Shown one piece after another: positions 1-11,353 of a stretch of 64,000 nt of DNA. How positions within the stretch are numbered: the first letter of the stretch is position 1; every line of letters begins with the position of its first letter. Both the position numbers and the translations under genes were made by a program. The DNA is from Paratinospora sagittata (taxonomy: Eukaryota; Streptophyta; Magnoliopsida; Ranunculales; Menispermaceae): contig CM069600.1 of NCBI GenBank assembly GCA_035771175.1, positions 9,695,729 to 9,759,728 of the forward strand, in the 5' to 3' direction. A model generated the notes under the pieces. The model worked only from the letters and a program-made list of their open reading frames with translations. It ran no database searches and was not told the origin of the DNA.

Positions 1-2
1 GT

Positions 3-86
3 CACCAAAACACCATTACTAACACTCAAATTTCTCAGTTGTTGAACCAGCTGAGAAATTTGAGTGTTAGTAATTGAGTTTTGGTG
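3..86. repeat. Near-perfect 36-bp hairpin with 12-nt loop
   Basis: Bases 3-38 are the reverse complement of 51-86 except for a few positions near the base of the stem; 39-50 form the loop. The structure lies in LTR-derived sequence. It could be a tiny foldback element or a small-RNA source; no miRNA family is recognised. Confidence 0.7.
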
Positions 87-168
87 AGTTTAAATGGTGT
101 TTAGTTGATTCTCATGATGATCTATGACTTGAATTACCTAATGGTAATGTTTGAATTTAGAGATTAAG

Positions 169-562
169 TGTCACACCCTGGGTTGCACAACGTACCCCCT
201 ACCCAGGTGCGGGCGCACCACCGCAGTGGAGAACGCCTAGCCATTATATATCCACAGTATTGTCTTCATTGGGGTCCACAGAACACTGCACGCACCCAAC
301 GACCTTTGTCCTTTCCCTAAATGGGTACTCAAGTTGCGAAATCTAACTTTATGAGGAAGAGGTTGCGAGTTCGAACTTGGGGGAGGCCCCTGGACTGTGC
401 AGTGTTCTGCATAGGAAAAGGACAAAGGTCGTTGGGTGCGTGCAGTGTTCTATGGACTCCAATGAAGACAATACTGTGGATATATAATGGCTAGGCGTTC
501 TCCACTGCGGTGGTGCACCCGCACTTGGGTAGGGGGCACACTGTGCAACCCAGGGTGTGACA
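169..562. mobile_element. Palindromic foldback element with LTR-like ends and 5-bp target duplication
   Basis: The left arm (169 to about 316) is repeated in inverted orientation at about 414-562. The termini are tgtcacaccctggg and cccagggtgtgaca. The flanking pentamer ttaag is duplicated at 164-168 and 563-567, so the boundaries are well fixed. The central segment (about 317-413) contains a stretch resembling RNA polymerase III box A/box B spacing, with gagttcgaactt near 368-379. There is no coding capacity. It belongs to the same family as 3103-3961. TG...CA ends with a 5-bp duplication resemble LTR-retrotransposon integration products, yet the structure is palindromic. Confidence 0.8.
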
Positions 563-2198
563 TTAAGTGCATGGATAAATGCTATTGAGGAAGCAATTAT
601 GATGAATATTTGATGATGCAAGTAACCTTGATGCTTATTGTTGCAGGATTTTAGAGTGTATATTGGCTTAGAAACCTCGTGTAACCACTGTGAGTATACA
701 TGTAAAATGTTTGATTGTATGCATGTTATATTTATATGTAATGCATTGAGTTTTTATTGATCATGCAAACTGATATTTAGCATTTGGCGCTTATGATAAT
801 GTCATTTCGTTAGGGATTAGACCCGGATGAGGTTTTGCGAAACCTCATTGTCAGTAGGTCTGTCCTAACAAGGGTTACGATCCTTGAAATGACTATGAAT
901 TAGGTAATGAGAGGTTGTGGCTACCTTGTAACAGTCATACAAGTATTAAACCTGCTCTCTTGCCTTGAAGGAAGGAGATGGTAAATTTTTTATGAAACTG
1001 TGCACTAGTTTATTGAATGAGCATAAACTGTATATTGTGTGCATGTATGTTATTTTGATGTGTCACGACGCCCTTTACGTAGGCTGACGTCATGATCGGC
1101 ACAATGTACTATACACTATACATCCCCGTATACAGTGTACAATACACTGTCAGCCTTAATGTAAATACACGAATTTCAAATTCCTTGATAGCCTTTAATT
1201 CAAAATTTACATTCATTCATTTTCATACTCATGTACATTCAGATCTTTATTATCATAACAGTATTTCATACCCCAATACGTCAAGTATGGTTCATATCAC
1301 TCCACTCACTCGTCTATGTCATACTATACATATATACATGCTAATTATACATATCAAAAGTAATCATGTTGTAACCGTTTCTTCCATATATACATAGCAA
1401 GTAAAGTTTCCAGAAGACGGTTTATCCTTTCTTTGCTTTTCCTTTTGCTTTTGGGTCCTTACCTGAAATATTGGAGGTAATGGGGTGAGCTACAACAAGC
1501 TCAGTGAGTAAGTTCCATTCTATAGCATTCATATGCATTTAATAAACATGTTAATAAAATCATAATCAAATACATTTAAAGATACAAATGCAAAAAGACA
1601 ATACATATATGCACAAAATAGCTCGGAGCTTCCTGCAATATTTTTCAAAATAATTTCACTTTCCCACTGAAAGTCATATCCATCTCCCACCTTCTAAGTA
1701 TAGAGCGGGACTCACCCCTCGTTCGGCCCAAACAAGGGTAGCCTAACTGTCCTCTCATACTCAATTTTATCACAATCAATTCCAAGATAGCCACTAAGCC
1801 CATGAGATACTTAAGGTACTACTCATGCGGGACTTATTCCTGGAATGACTCATGTTCTAACATGTTCTTACAGGTTAGACATGCTTCGTTTTTGAAATAT
1901 TTTTCATGTATTCAATCAATGCAATTTTATACCATGCCATTCATACATGCTTATCATTTCAAACAGTTTATAGCTACAATGCCATACAAAATAACCAAGA
2001 AATGGAAGGATACTCACCTAATGCCAACACAGCCTAGTGTTGACCAAATATCACTACCACTGCGTATTGTCCCCACCTATTCCAAACTTTGCTGTAATTT
2101 CACCAAACAATAATTAATTATTTTTCATATGATTTTACTCTCAAATATACCCACAAGTACTACGTGTCATTATATAATTATGAACTTAATCTTATTTG

Positions 2199-2640
2199 TA
2201 TATAAACATCTCAATCTCACCTATATATTATTCCATCAATATATTTGCATGCCATCAAATAAGTCTCAAGCCTATTCATATATACATATGTTAATATATT
2301 TTTCAACATCATGCATATATGACTATATATACACATTAATATATTAATATATACCCATTCATATAGTAATATATTCATTCGGATCTTAATATATACACAT
2401 TAATATATTAAGGTATACCCATGCATATATTAATATATTCATTCATATATTAATATATTTTTCATCCTCATGCATATATGACTAGATATATATATCCACG
2501 TTACTGCATAAATATATACCCATTCATATATTAATATATTCATTCTGATATTCATCTATACATATTAATATATTATTATATGTCCAATCATATATTACTA
2601 TATTCATTCATATATTAGCGTACGTACGTATTAGTATATT
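2199..2640. repeat. AT-rich degenerate tandem repeat in the LTR
   Basis: Irregular repeats of a unit containing 'cccattcatatattaatat' followed by 'attcattc' recur several times between about 2199 and 2640. The array is degenerate and confined to the solo LTR, with no coding potential. Confidence 0.6.
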
Positions 2641-3102
2641 AATATAATTCTCAACATCCTTTTGATCACCCTAATCTTCACCAACATACTGTACAGTTTC
2701 AAATTTCCAACACATAGGGTTTAGTCATTGAATTGGCTGAATTCACTTTCCTAATTCTAATCTCTATCATCCATAATCACAACATATTCAACATTAATTT
2801 CTAGCATTTAGACACATCAAAATCACATAATTCAGTCACTGAAATTTGACTCCAAGACTCCTACTCAACGAGATTTAGAATACCCAAATTAATCATGAAA
2901 TTTACCATTTCATCATCAAATTAATCATGTAAGAACATCATGAATTTCAAGCCATTAAACCCACTCCTCCAATCATCCCATCTACCCATTGAAGATCAGC
3001 CAAAATCAAGTATGTTGGATAACTCATCAAGAAGATTACAAAATTGGAAAAATTAGCTCAAAATACCACGAATTTACCTTGGTTTGAAGCTCCCAAACCC
3101 AC

Positions 3103-3961
3103 TGTCACACCTTGGGTTGCACAGCGTGCCCCCTACCCAGGTGCGGGCGCACCTCCTCGGGGCGAACGCCTAGCCATTATGGATCCATAATATTGTCTCA
3201 TCTCGGCCAGCCACGCCACACAAGGACGCCGGTCACCGAGATCATTTATCCATATTATTCACACTCCCATGAATAATATAGGGCCTCCCCCAAGTTCGAA
3301 CTCGCAACCTCTTCCTCATAAGGTTAGATTTCGCAACTTGAGTACCCATTGTCACACCCTGGGTTGCACAGCGTGCCCCCTACCCAGGTGCGGGCGCACC
3401 CCCTCGGGGCGAACGCCTAGCCATAGTACCACATAATATTGTCCCATCTCGGCCAGCCACGCCACACAAGGACGCCGGTCACCGAGATCATTTATCCATA
3501 TTATTCACACTCCCATGAATAATATAGGGCCTCCCCCAAGTTCAAACTCGCAACCTCTTCCTCATAAGGTTAGATTTCGCAACTTGAGTATCCATTGAGC
3601 TATATTATTCACACTCCCATGAATAATATAGGGCCTCCCCCAAGTTCGAACTCGCAACCTCTTCCTCATAAGGTTAGATTTCGCAACTTGAGTATCCATT
3701 GAACCATTTGGCTCAATGGGTACTCAAGTTGCGAAATCTAACCTTATGAGGAAGAGGTTGCGAGTTCGAACTTGGGGGAGGCCCTATATTATTCATGGGA
3801 GTGTGAATAATATGGATAAATGATCTCGGTGACCGGCGTCCTTGTGTGGCGTGGCTGGCCGAGATGGGACAATATTATGTGGTACTATGGCTAGGCGTTC
3901 GCCCCGAGGGGGTGCGCCCGCACCTGGGTAGGGGGCGCGCTGTGCAACCCAGGGTGTGACA
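3103..3961. mobile_element. Compound foldback element (same family as 169-562), target duplication cccac
   Basis: The outer termini are tgtcacacc and ggtgtgaca, and cccac is duplicated at 3098-3102 and 3962-3966. The left side holds two tandem arm copies: one from 3103 and a second with its own tgtcacaccctggg start at 3350. A third partial copy begins near 3600. The right arm (about 3713-3961) is inverted and matches the second left arm best, for example in the 'gtaccacataatattg' stretch. The palindrome centre is near 3705-3722. The stretch from 'tggctcaatgggta' (3708-3721) to 'gagttcgaacttgg' (3761-3774) resembles tRNA box A and box B. No open reading frame is credible. Confidence 0.8.
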
Positions 3962-4078
3962 CCCACTACTCTTCTTCCTCAACGTTTACTGAACTTTTGT
4001 TTTTGTTGCCCAGTTTGGTTCATATATTCATTTATTCCATCCAACAACTCAAGAGTTTCCAACGTTGTATAACCAACG

Positions 4079-4391
4079 TCTAACAAGTTAATCACTTGTT
4101 GAATGAAGGGTGTCACGTGTATAACAAGTATAACAAGTGTCCAACAAATTTACACTTGTTAAATGAAAAGTGTCAAACGTGTATAATAAATATAACAACT
4201 ATAACAAGTGTCCAACAAGTCCAACAAGGTTAACACTTGTTAAATGAAAAGTGTCAAATGTGTATAATAAGTATAACAATTATAACAAGTGTCCAACAAG
4301 TTTACACTTGTTAAATGAAAAGTGTCAAATGTGTATAATAAGTATAACAATTATAACAACTATAACAAGTGTAACACTTGTTAAATGAAAA
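4079..4391. repeat. Minisatellite of about 70 bp, four partial copies, each with aacaagt/acttgtt dyads
   Basis: Units containing 'tataacaagtgtccaacaa' followed by 'cacttgttaaatgaaaagtg' recur with small changes from about 4079 to 4391. Each unit has a short inverted pair (aacaagt...acttgtt). The array lies near the 5' end of the minus-strand LTR, where promoter sequences would be expected; any regulatory role is conjecture. Confidence 0.75.
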
Positions 4392-5345
4392 AATAATAAA
4401 AGGTGAGCAACCCATTTTCATTTGATTCCATGCTCCCCTCCATTATACTTAATTGATCATAACACATGATTTTATGTATTAGACCATTATACACTAATAC
4501 ATATCAACCACAATAATTTATTAAAATACCTCGTACACACTGTATACGAGTATTATACACATCGACTACGTGCACAAGACCTCGTATTGGGCAGTCCACG
4601 TCATCATGACGTCAGGTGCGGAAAGTGGGTCGTTACATGATGAATGTTGCATATATGCTTTTGAAATATTTTAATTTAAACGATTTGATATGTCATGTTT
4701 CCCTAAATGCATGCGATTGTCATGTCAAGAGCTATATTCACTGAGTTATTGTTTGCTCACCCAATTTCGTTCACCATTTTAGATACAAAATAAAAAGGAA
4801 AAGGAAAAATTTGATAGTGATCAGCACGTTACTAAGACATAGTATTTGCTGATGTACGTATGCTTTGGAAGAAGTGGTTACTTGTTTTATTTATTTTGAT
4901 ATGTATATACTTATCACACATATTATATATGTATTACCATTTCGAGGGGTTATTTTGAGAAAATGAGATATCAATGGTTATTTTGGATTGCTAAGATATT
5001 TGACGATGATATATATACTTGGACAATGGAATGTTTGATTAATGAATGGCAATGGTGGTATTTTGGATTATGGTATACATGGATGGAATGGTTATATATG
5101 ATGACTGAATGGTTGGCATTGCGAATGATTATATATATATATATATATGATTTGATTTGTGGTATATCAGGTTTTGTGAAATATTCATTTTATGGGGAAA
5201 TGCCGTCGAAATTTCTGAAAATCTTGAGAAGAATTGTGAGACTATGTGAAGGCTGACAGTATATTATCTACTGTATACGGGTATGTATAGTGTATAGTAT
5301 ACTGTGTCGGTCATGACGTCAGGCTATGTCAAGGACGTCGTGACA

Positions 5346-6204
5346 TTTACTCTACATCACCATGTTCAACCATGCAAAATACTGATATTGTATCATGGGT
5401 TCGTCAACAATGGTCACTAGATCAACATAGTTGACATGCAAGGCTTGATTCCAACTTTAGGTCAATGAATCGAGCAATCGAGCAAGGGTCAAAATACTTA
5501 GATCTACCAATTTCTTACTAAAAATTAAGGAAAATGGTACCATTGGGTTCCAAATCACTCAAGGAACCCAAATCAATAGCTTACAAGTCTCCCCTATGAG
5601 TTTCACACGAAACCCTAACTTCGAGAACCCTAAAAAACAAGATGGAATGCTTGAGAAATGATTTTCAAGTGTATATCTAGGTCTTAGAGAGTTGATTTCA
5701 CCATAAACAAGCCAAAAGTGGTGAAAATCAGTTAACCCTAAGTCTAGGGAACCACAAATTCGTGGTTCATACCTACCCTTAGGTCAAAACCTAGCTAATT
5801 TACACAACCAAAATGAGATTCTAGGAAGAACATGAGGATTTAAACTTACTTTGGGTGATATTTGAGCAAGAAATTACCAAGAACCAAGCTTTTCTTTTCT
5901 TTTTTTCCTCTCCACCCTTCTTCCCTTTTCTCCAAGTCCAAAGCATGCAAATAAGCCACAATTCTGGGCAAAATGGCCATGGAGCGCTCGATACACATCG
6001 GATTTTCACGTTTAGATAGGCGTTTTCTATGTAAAGATGCGTTTTCGACTCATTTCTAATATCTCCAAGCCCATTTGACACACCCAACGTAAAGTTATCA
6101 CAAAATTAACATATAAATACAACATAACAAACATCAAACAAATACCAACACATCAAGGCAAACATATAGAGTTTGGGCAACATGCATATTTCTAGAACGT
6201 TACA
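5346..6204 (-). mobile_element. Fragment of a second gypsy LTR family, minus strand
   Basis: Bases 5346-5450 match the reverse complement of 37905-37990, including the 'catgggttcgtcaacaatg' type stretch. Bases 5840-5930 resemble 31870-31960 ('ttgggtgatnnttgagca' followed by a pyrimidine-rich run). The minus-strand start would be tgtaacgttctag at 6204. It abuts the plus-strand LTR end at 5345. There is no coding sequence. Confidence 0.55.
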
Positions 6205-7851
6205 GATTTGATTGATTAAGATTTGATTCGCTAACCCTAGATATCTACTTAAGTTTTAGCTTTCAAGTACATGCCTGACGCGCCAATACCAGCCAAATAC
6301 TATACAACTGATTTTGGGCCAGAAAAAACCGCACCAATAATCTTTTCCTTGCAATTTGTTCTAATAGTAAAGGTATCATTTTGTATATATAAATAAAAAA
6401 CATTTAAAGCTCTTATTATTCCTAACTCCTGTCCCTAGCGCTGTTCAATCCACCAAACAAATAATGTCCTTGCTGAAGGCACTAAAATCATAGAGTAGAC
6501 TTTATCAGCAATGAGACTTAATCTGAAAGAAATGTGGATTTGAAGCTTAAACAATTAATTAGGGCCTAATGGGTGCCAAGAATTAATCCTATATTAAAAC
6601 ACTCTTCTATTTATTAGCTGTTTGGCCCGCATCTGTCTTTGAAAACTATACTTTATGAGAGGGTTCTATTTTTTTTATTCCAATTAATATTTTTGTTAAA
6701 TTAATCAAATATAAATATTAAATGTTAATAAAGCAATGGTAGGGATAATAATTGAAAATATGTATATATCTTTTAGTGGGGTTGGAAAGGTAATCATAAT
6801 ACCTTTGTTATTTTTCATTTCTAATAAAGATGATGGTATATGTTATGCAGCTCCCGTGATCAAATGGACATAAGCATTTGCCTTTACTAAAAGAAGGGTA
6901 AAAACTTTAACAGTGATACATCTCCACATAAAGCAAATTTTTTTATATATATATAATTAGAATAACATTTTCTTTAATAATATACATATTTTAAAGTAAT
7001 TATCTCTAATAATAAATGTTCATTCTAGAAAAGAAGTAGAATTATCAATTAACATATGTTGGACCAAAATAAATATAACCATAAATTGGACCAAAAATAA
7101 ATAACTTCTAAAATTAGGTAAATTAAGTACTCAAAATAGGTGAAGTGCATTACATGTGTATAGTCAAGATTTATTTGTGGATATTTAATTATGTGATGTA
7201 GATTATAATTGATTTAGTATAAATACTCTCCATGTAAGAAGTAAATCATCAAGTAATTGATCAAGTAAATGCACAAGTTCAAGTGTGTTTGAGTTCTTCT
7301 TCTCCTTCTTCAATATTTTCTAGTTGAGAAAGAATATCTCATTGTTCTCTTCTTGAGTGTGAAAGAGAGTTGTAAATTACTATTTATAGTGAATGTTCTA
7401 AACTTGCCCGTGGATGTTTTTCTCTAATCAAAAGTAAGTTTTAACATGTAAGATCTTTGTGTCTCTTATTTTATTATGATTGTTCTTATCTTGTTCTTTA
7501 GTTGTATAATACTACATATGTCGAACCTCTCTTAAAATTTTTAGTATGCTTTATGGTTGTAACTCTGTCTAATCTTCTACATCAGAAAAGTCTATCTTTA
7601 TATACGATACTATTCTCTTATATAACATTATTCACGTAATAATACTAATTATTTTTGGTGTTGGTCAAATCTTGCATCAATAACATACTTATATAAAGAG
7701 CCCAAAATTAGGAATAAACATATTAAAAGAAAAAAAGAAAAAAGAAAAAGCAAGATTAGTTGCAAAATTACTCTTTACGACATTAAACATTAAATTAAAT
7801 TAAATACTAAGGAAACACAAGACTAATGAAAAAGTATATAAGTGCTCTAAA

Positions 7852-7852
7852 T

Positions 7853-7900
<48 letters not shown>
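7852..7900. repeat. Compound (AC)n(AT)n microsatellite
   Basis: A run of ac repeats passes directly into a long run of at repeats within duplicated non-coding sequence. Confidence 0.9.
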
Positions 7901-7902
<2 letters not shown>

Positions 7903-8351
7903 ATGGAGGAATGTTATGAATATACTAATTAAAACTTGTTATATATATATACTAGTTAAAGGCATGTGCATTGCACGTATTTGAAAGAATGGAATGTTTT
8001 AAATAAGTTTGTTGTATTTTTTTTATATATATTCTTTTTTAATAAGTTCTATTAATGTCCCAAAATTTATAAAAAAACTAGTTATATTAGATTTATTAGA
8101 ATTGAATTTTGAGAGGAAATTGGGCACGTGGCAACCTTTTGAATTATTTTCGATTTAAATTTAGAGGATATAGGTTTAGAAATATGACTTGACTTTTTAA
8201 GAAGCTTGGGATTTGATATAACTTTTTACAAAAATGCCTTTATTTTTTTTTCAAAGCTAAAATGTAATTTTTAATTAAATATTAATAAATAATAAATAGT
8301 TTTGATATTTTTAACAAAAGCGGCGTAACTTCGTTAAAAAATATTAGCTGT

Positions 8352-8506
8352 ATTTTTTTTTTTTTGAAAGGAAAGAAGGGGAACATCCAGCAAGAACAAC
8401 TAGCACACTACATCTTGAACTCTCCTAGGCCAAGTAACCCCAATTGTATTTTTCCTCAAAATATTGAATAACCCACAAAAAGGGAGACAGGATACACACT
8501 CCCCGA
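8352..8506 (-). mobile_element. Short 5'-truncated LINE (or SINE) tail insertion
   Basis: A poly-T run (poly-A on the minus strand) begins the segment. A target-like sequence 'atattagctgta' before it recurs as 'atattaactgta' after it. The other duplicated block near 13605 lacks the segment, which gives an empty site. About 150 bp, no coding capacity. The poly-A tail and target duplication indicate target-primed reverse transcription. Confidence 0.65.
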
Positions 8507-8775
8507 AAAATATTAACTGTATAAATAATATAGATATATATGAAATCATGGATGAATGTTATATATATATACAGCTAGGGGTAGTGGGGAAGACTGTAAG
8601 GTGGTTGAGACTAATTAAAAAGGTGGGATGCCCCATAACCAGTAGGTCAAACAAGTTGACCTCTCTACCAATTAAAGAACTCTAAAGGAACAATAGAGAT
8701 TCCCAATTCCAAAAAAAAACTTCTGACTTTTCTCAAAGAAAAGCAAGTGGTAGCAAGCCAACAATCTTATCATAT

Positions 8776-9364
8776 CTTCCTCACTAATTTCTCTTCTTTG
8801 GTTGCTAGCGATATTAACTTGACTTTTACACCTTTCGGCTATACATTTGTTGCCAAAGTAGCTGCATCAATAATTTAAAAAAAGAATAAAAAAAAGAAAA
8901 AGAAAAAAAACTAATTTAACTATAAAAATATAATTATACGTAATTTAAATTATTTATTACAAATAATAATAAAATAGTAAGTAGTTTTCAATATGGTATA
9001 TAAAGATAATGATCGATTTTGTGCATAATGTATGATATGGGATTTTTTTTTGTAAGATGAAGATAAATATACTTGTTGGATGTGTTAGAAATCACTTAAT
9101 CTAAAAGCTATATATGTCAGATTAGAGTTTAACAATGTATATCAAGTTATCATCAATATTTTTCTGTAAAAAAATATCAATTATTGGATGGTCAGCTTGA
9201 CTTGAGCTGACCTGACTATTAATAGAGTTGACTTGACATTGTAAGGCGAAGTTGTCAAGCTGAGGTGACGGGATAAGAATCATGTACGAGTCATGACAGT
9301 TTGACAACTCAACTCCTAATAAGCAGATTCGACTCAATCGATGGGGGTTGGACGAGCCAAGGTT
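8776..9364. other. Non-coding spacer with a copia LTR fragment
   Basis: Bases about 9085-9150 resemble 14168-14235 (start 'gttagaaatcac', then 'caatgtatatcaagttatc'), which lies beside a copia primer-binding site there. The remainder is AT-rich without a supported gene. Confidence 0.4.
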
Positions 9365-11315
9365 GGACTGGATTAATTTGATTGATTTAGATTTGATTTG
9401 CTAACCCTAGATATCTACTTAAGTTTTCGCTTCCAAGTACTCCTGTCCCTAATGCTGTCCAATCCACCAAACAAATAAATGGCCTTGCTGAAGGCACTAA
9501 AATCATAGAGTAGACTTTAACAGCAATGAGACTTAATCCGAAAGAAATGTGGATTTGAAGCTTAAACAATTAATTAGGGTCTAATGGGTCCAAATAATTA
9601 ATCCTATATTAAAACACTCTTCTATTTATTAGCTGTTTCGCCCGCACCTGTCTTTGAAAACTATACTTTATGAGAGTGTTCTATTTTTTTTATTCCAATT
9701 AATATTTTTATTAAATTAATCAAATATAAATATTAAATGTTAATGAATATATAATTATATAGCAATGGTAGGGATAATAATTGAAAATATGTATATATCT
9801 TTTAGTAGGGTTGGAAAGGTGGTCATAATACCTTTTTTGATTTTTCATTTCTAATAAAGATGATGGTATATGTTATGCAGCTCCAGTGATCAAATGGACA
9901 TAAGCATTTGCCTTTACTAAAAGAAGGGTAAAAAGTTTAAAGTGATACATCTCCATATAATATATATAATTATCTAGTAATTCTACTCAACTACTTTAAA
10001 AAAAGATATTAATAAACAAAAAAAATATTATTTTCACTACAAAAGATATAATTATATATACAACTATATATACCTTTATATGTTTATTGGATATTTTTGT
10101 TTTATATATCTTAATATATAAAATAAATGACCCAATATTAAACATGAAGACTTAATTGCACATGTCTTGCAATTTTTTTAATGTATAATTAGAATAACAT
10201 TTTCTTTAAGAATATACATATTTTAAAGTAATTATGAATAATAAATGTTCATTTTAGAAAAGAAGTAGAGTTATCAATTAACATATGTTAGACCAAAATA
10301 AATATAACCATAAATTGGACCAAAAATAAATAACTACCAAAATATCACGACCCCTTCCTGGTCACGATCCGTATAGTACCTCAGATAATGTCATAATCTG
10401 ATAAAACCTGAGGCACTGATAAGCCTCTATACAGAAAGTACCAAATAAACTCAAACACATATTTTGTATATGATCGAGATAATCGAACCACTAATAAATT
10501 AATACATCATCATTTGAAACATGATGTCATATGATACATAATTTTAACATAAGATTCAATTATTCTAAATATCAACATGGAACTCCGAAAATAAAATTTC
10601 ATATATAGACAAAAATTCATCGCTACCTATGTTTTGTATATAATAGTATATGTGATAGTTATATACAAAAATAAGAGATTAAACATTTAGAACTAGTTCC
10701 CAAGTCTCATAATTACATATCAAAAATTACATTCAAAAAAAGAAAAGGAAGGATGCACAGACTCTAAGCCTTGCCCTTTTCTTTCTGATCTGGACCTGAA
10801 AGAAAATACGGAAAAATGGGATGAGCTCAACTAGCTCAGTGAATATTTTTCACAGTAATCTCCACATATGCATTTATGTAAAACATGTATGATACTTGCA
10901 ATAACATTAATAAAATTTAAATGCATCAATGAAATATATGATACATGCTTCCAAACTAAAGATATAATTATGCATCATTTTCATAAAAGATGTGTAGAAA
11001 AGCCTCAACAGGAGGTTACATCAGGATAATATTGCTTACACTTCCTCCATTGCGCCATGGGTTCAGACCAGCATGTTACCTAACTAATCCTTTTACCCTT
11101 ACATTCCTCAGTGATTCAGAAAGTCCTTTCTACGGAGTACCAATCTAAGTACTCTGGCGGCACATTTTCCCAAAAAGCAAGTAAGTAGAAAGAAATTCAA
11201 CGCCAAGGTATTTAATCCTAAATACCTAAGGTCATTCCAATGCATAAAATCTGTGTTCATGATCAAAAATACAATGCACATATATATAATAGTATGCATA
11301 TCATTCAATAATTCA

Positions 11316-11353
<38 letters not shown>

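Larger units (their letters stand above)
1061..4637 (-). mobile_element. Solo LTR of gypsy (Tekay-like) element, minus strand, carrying a nested foldback
   Basis: On the minus strand the element starts tgtaacgaccca (from 4637) and ends cgtcgtgaca (at 1061). The pentamer tgatg is repeated at 1056-1060 and 4638-4642. Removing the foldback at 3103-3961 leaves about 2.7 kb, the same size as the related LTRs at 29745-32434 and 46786-49526. The motif 'gagctacaacaagctcagtgag' region near 1485-1507 is shared with LTRs at 14943-14975 (inverted) and 30138-30160. No internal coding region or second LTR is seen, so it is a solo LTR. Open reading frames inside it are spurious. Confidence 0.85.
1..5345 (+). 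mobile_element. Ty3/gypsy-type LTR, plus orientation, left end outside window, split by later insertions
   Basis: Sequence at 563-1060 continues at 4638-5345 once the element at 1061-4637 is removed, joined by the duplicated pentamer tgatg. The right end reads ...cgtcgtgaca at 5336-5345, the same terminus seen (as reverse complement) at 1061 and 46786. Inner motifs shared with the other copies are the stretch before 'ttgtttgctcacccaat' near 4740-4790 and the repeated 'tactgtatacggg' motifs near 5260-5320. No gag or pol sequence is present, so this is an LTR or LTR remnant. It also hosts a foldback element at 169-562. The long LTR and tgtaacg.../...gtgaca ends fit plant Tekay-type chromoviruses; that clade name is inference. 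Confidence 0.65.
6205..8775. repeat. Direct duplication of a non-coding block, copy A
   Basis: This block and 9365-13742 share a long co-linear, diverged sequence, from 'gatttgattgatt' and 'ctaaccctagatatctact' to 'gcaagccaacaat'. Copy A has extra sequence at about 6270-6425 and an LINE-tail insertion at about 8352-8506. It lacks the solo LTR present in copy B, and so shows the empty insertion site near 7105-7120. About 7120-7685 looks like part of an LTR (TATA-like 'agtataaatac', then leader-like sequence, then 'ggtgttggtcaaatc'). No gene is seen. Confidence 0.75.

Noticed and set aside
317..413. tRNA gene
   Set aside because: Box-A/B-like sequences are present, but no cloverleaf with an acceptor stem and anticodon arm can be folded by eye; it is part of a foldback element.
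1092..2347. Series of small plus-strand frames
   Set aside because: They lie inside a solo LTR with no known domain; length is expected by chance in such sequence.
4079..4391. CRISPR-like array
   Set aside because: Units are contiguous and degenerate, without distinct spacers, in plant LTR sequence.
4963..5256. 97-residue Trp/Tyr-rich frame
   Set aside because: Lies in the 3' part of an LTR and includes a (TA)n run translated as Ile-Tyr; not a protein-like composition.
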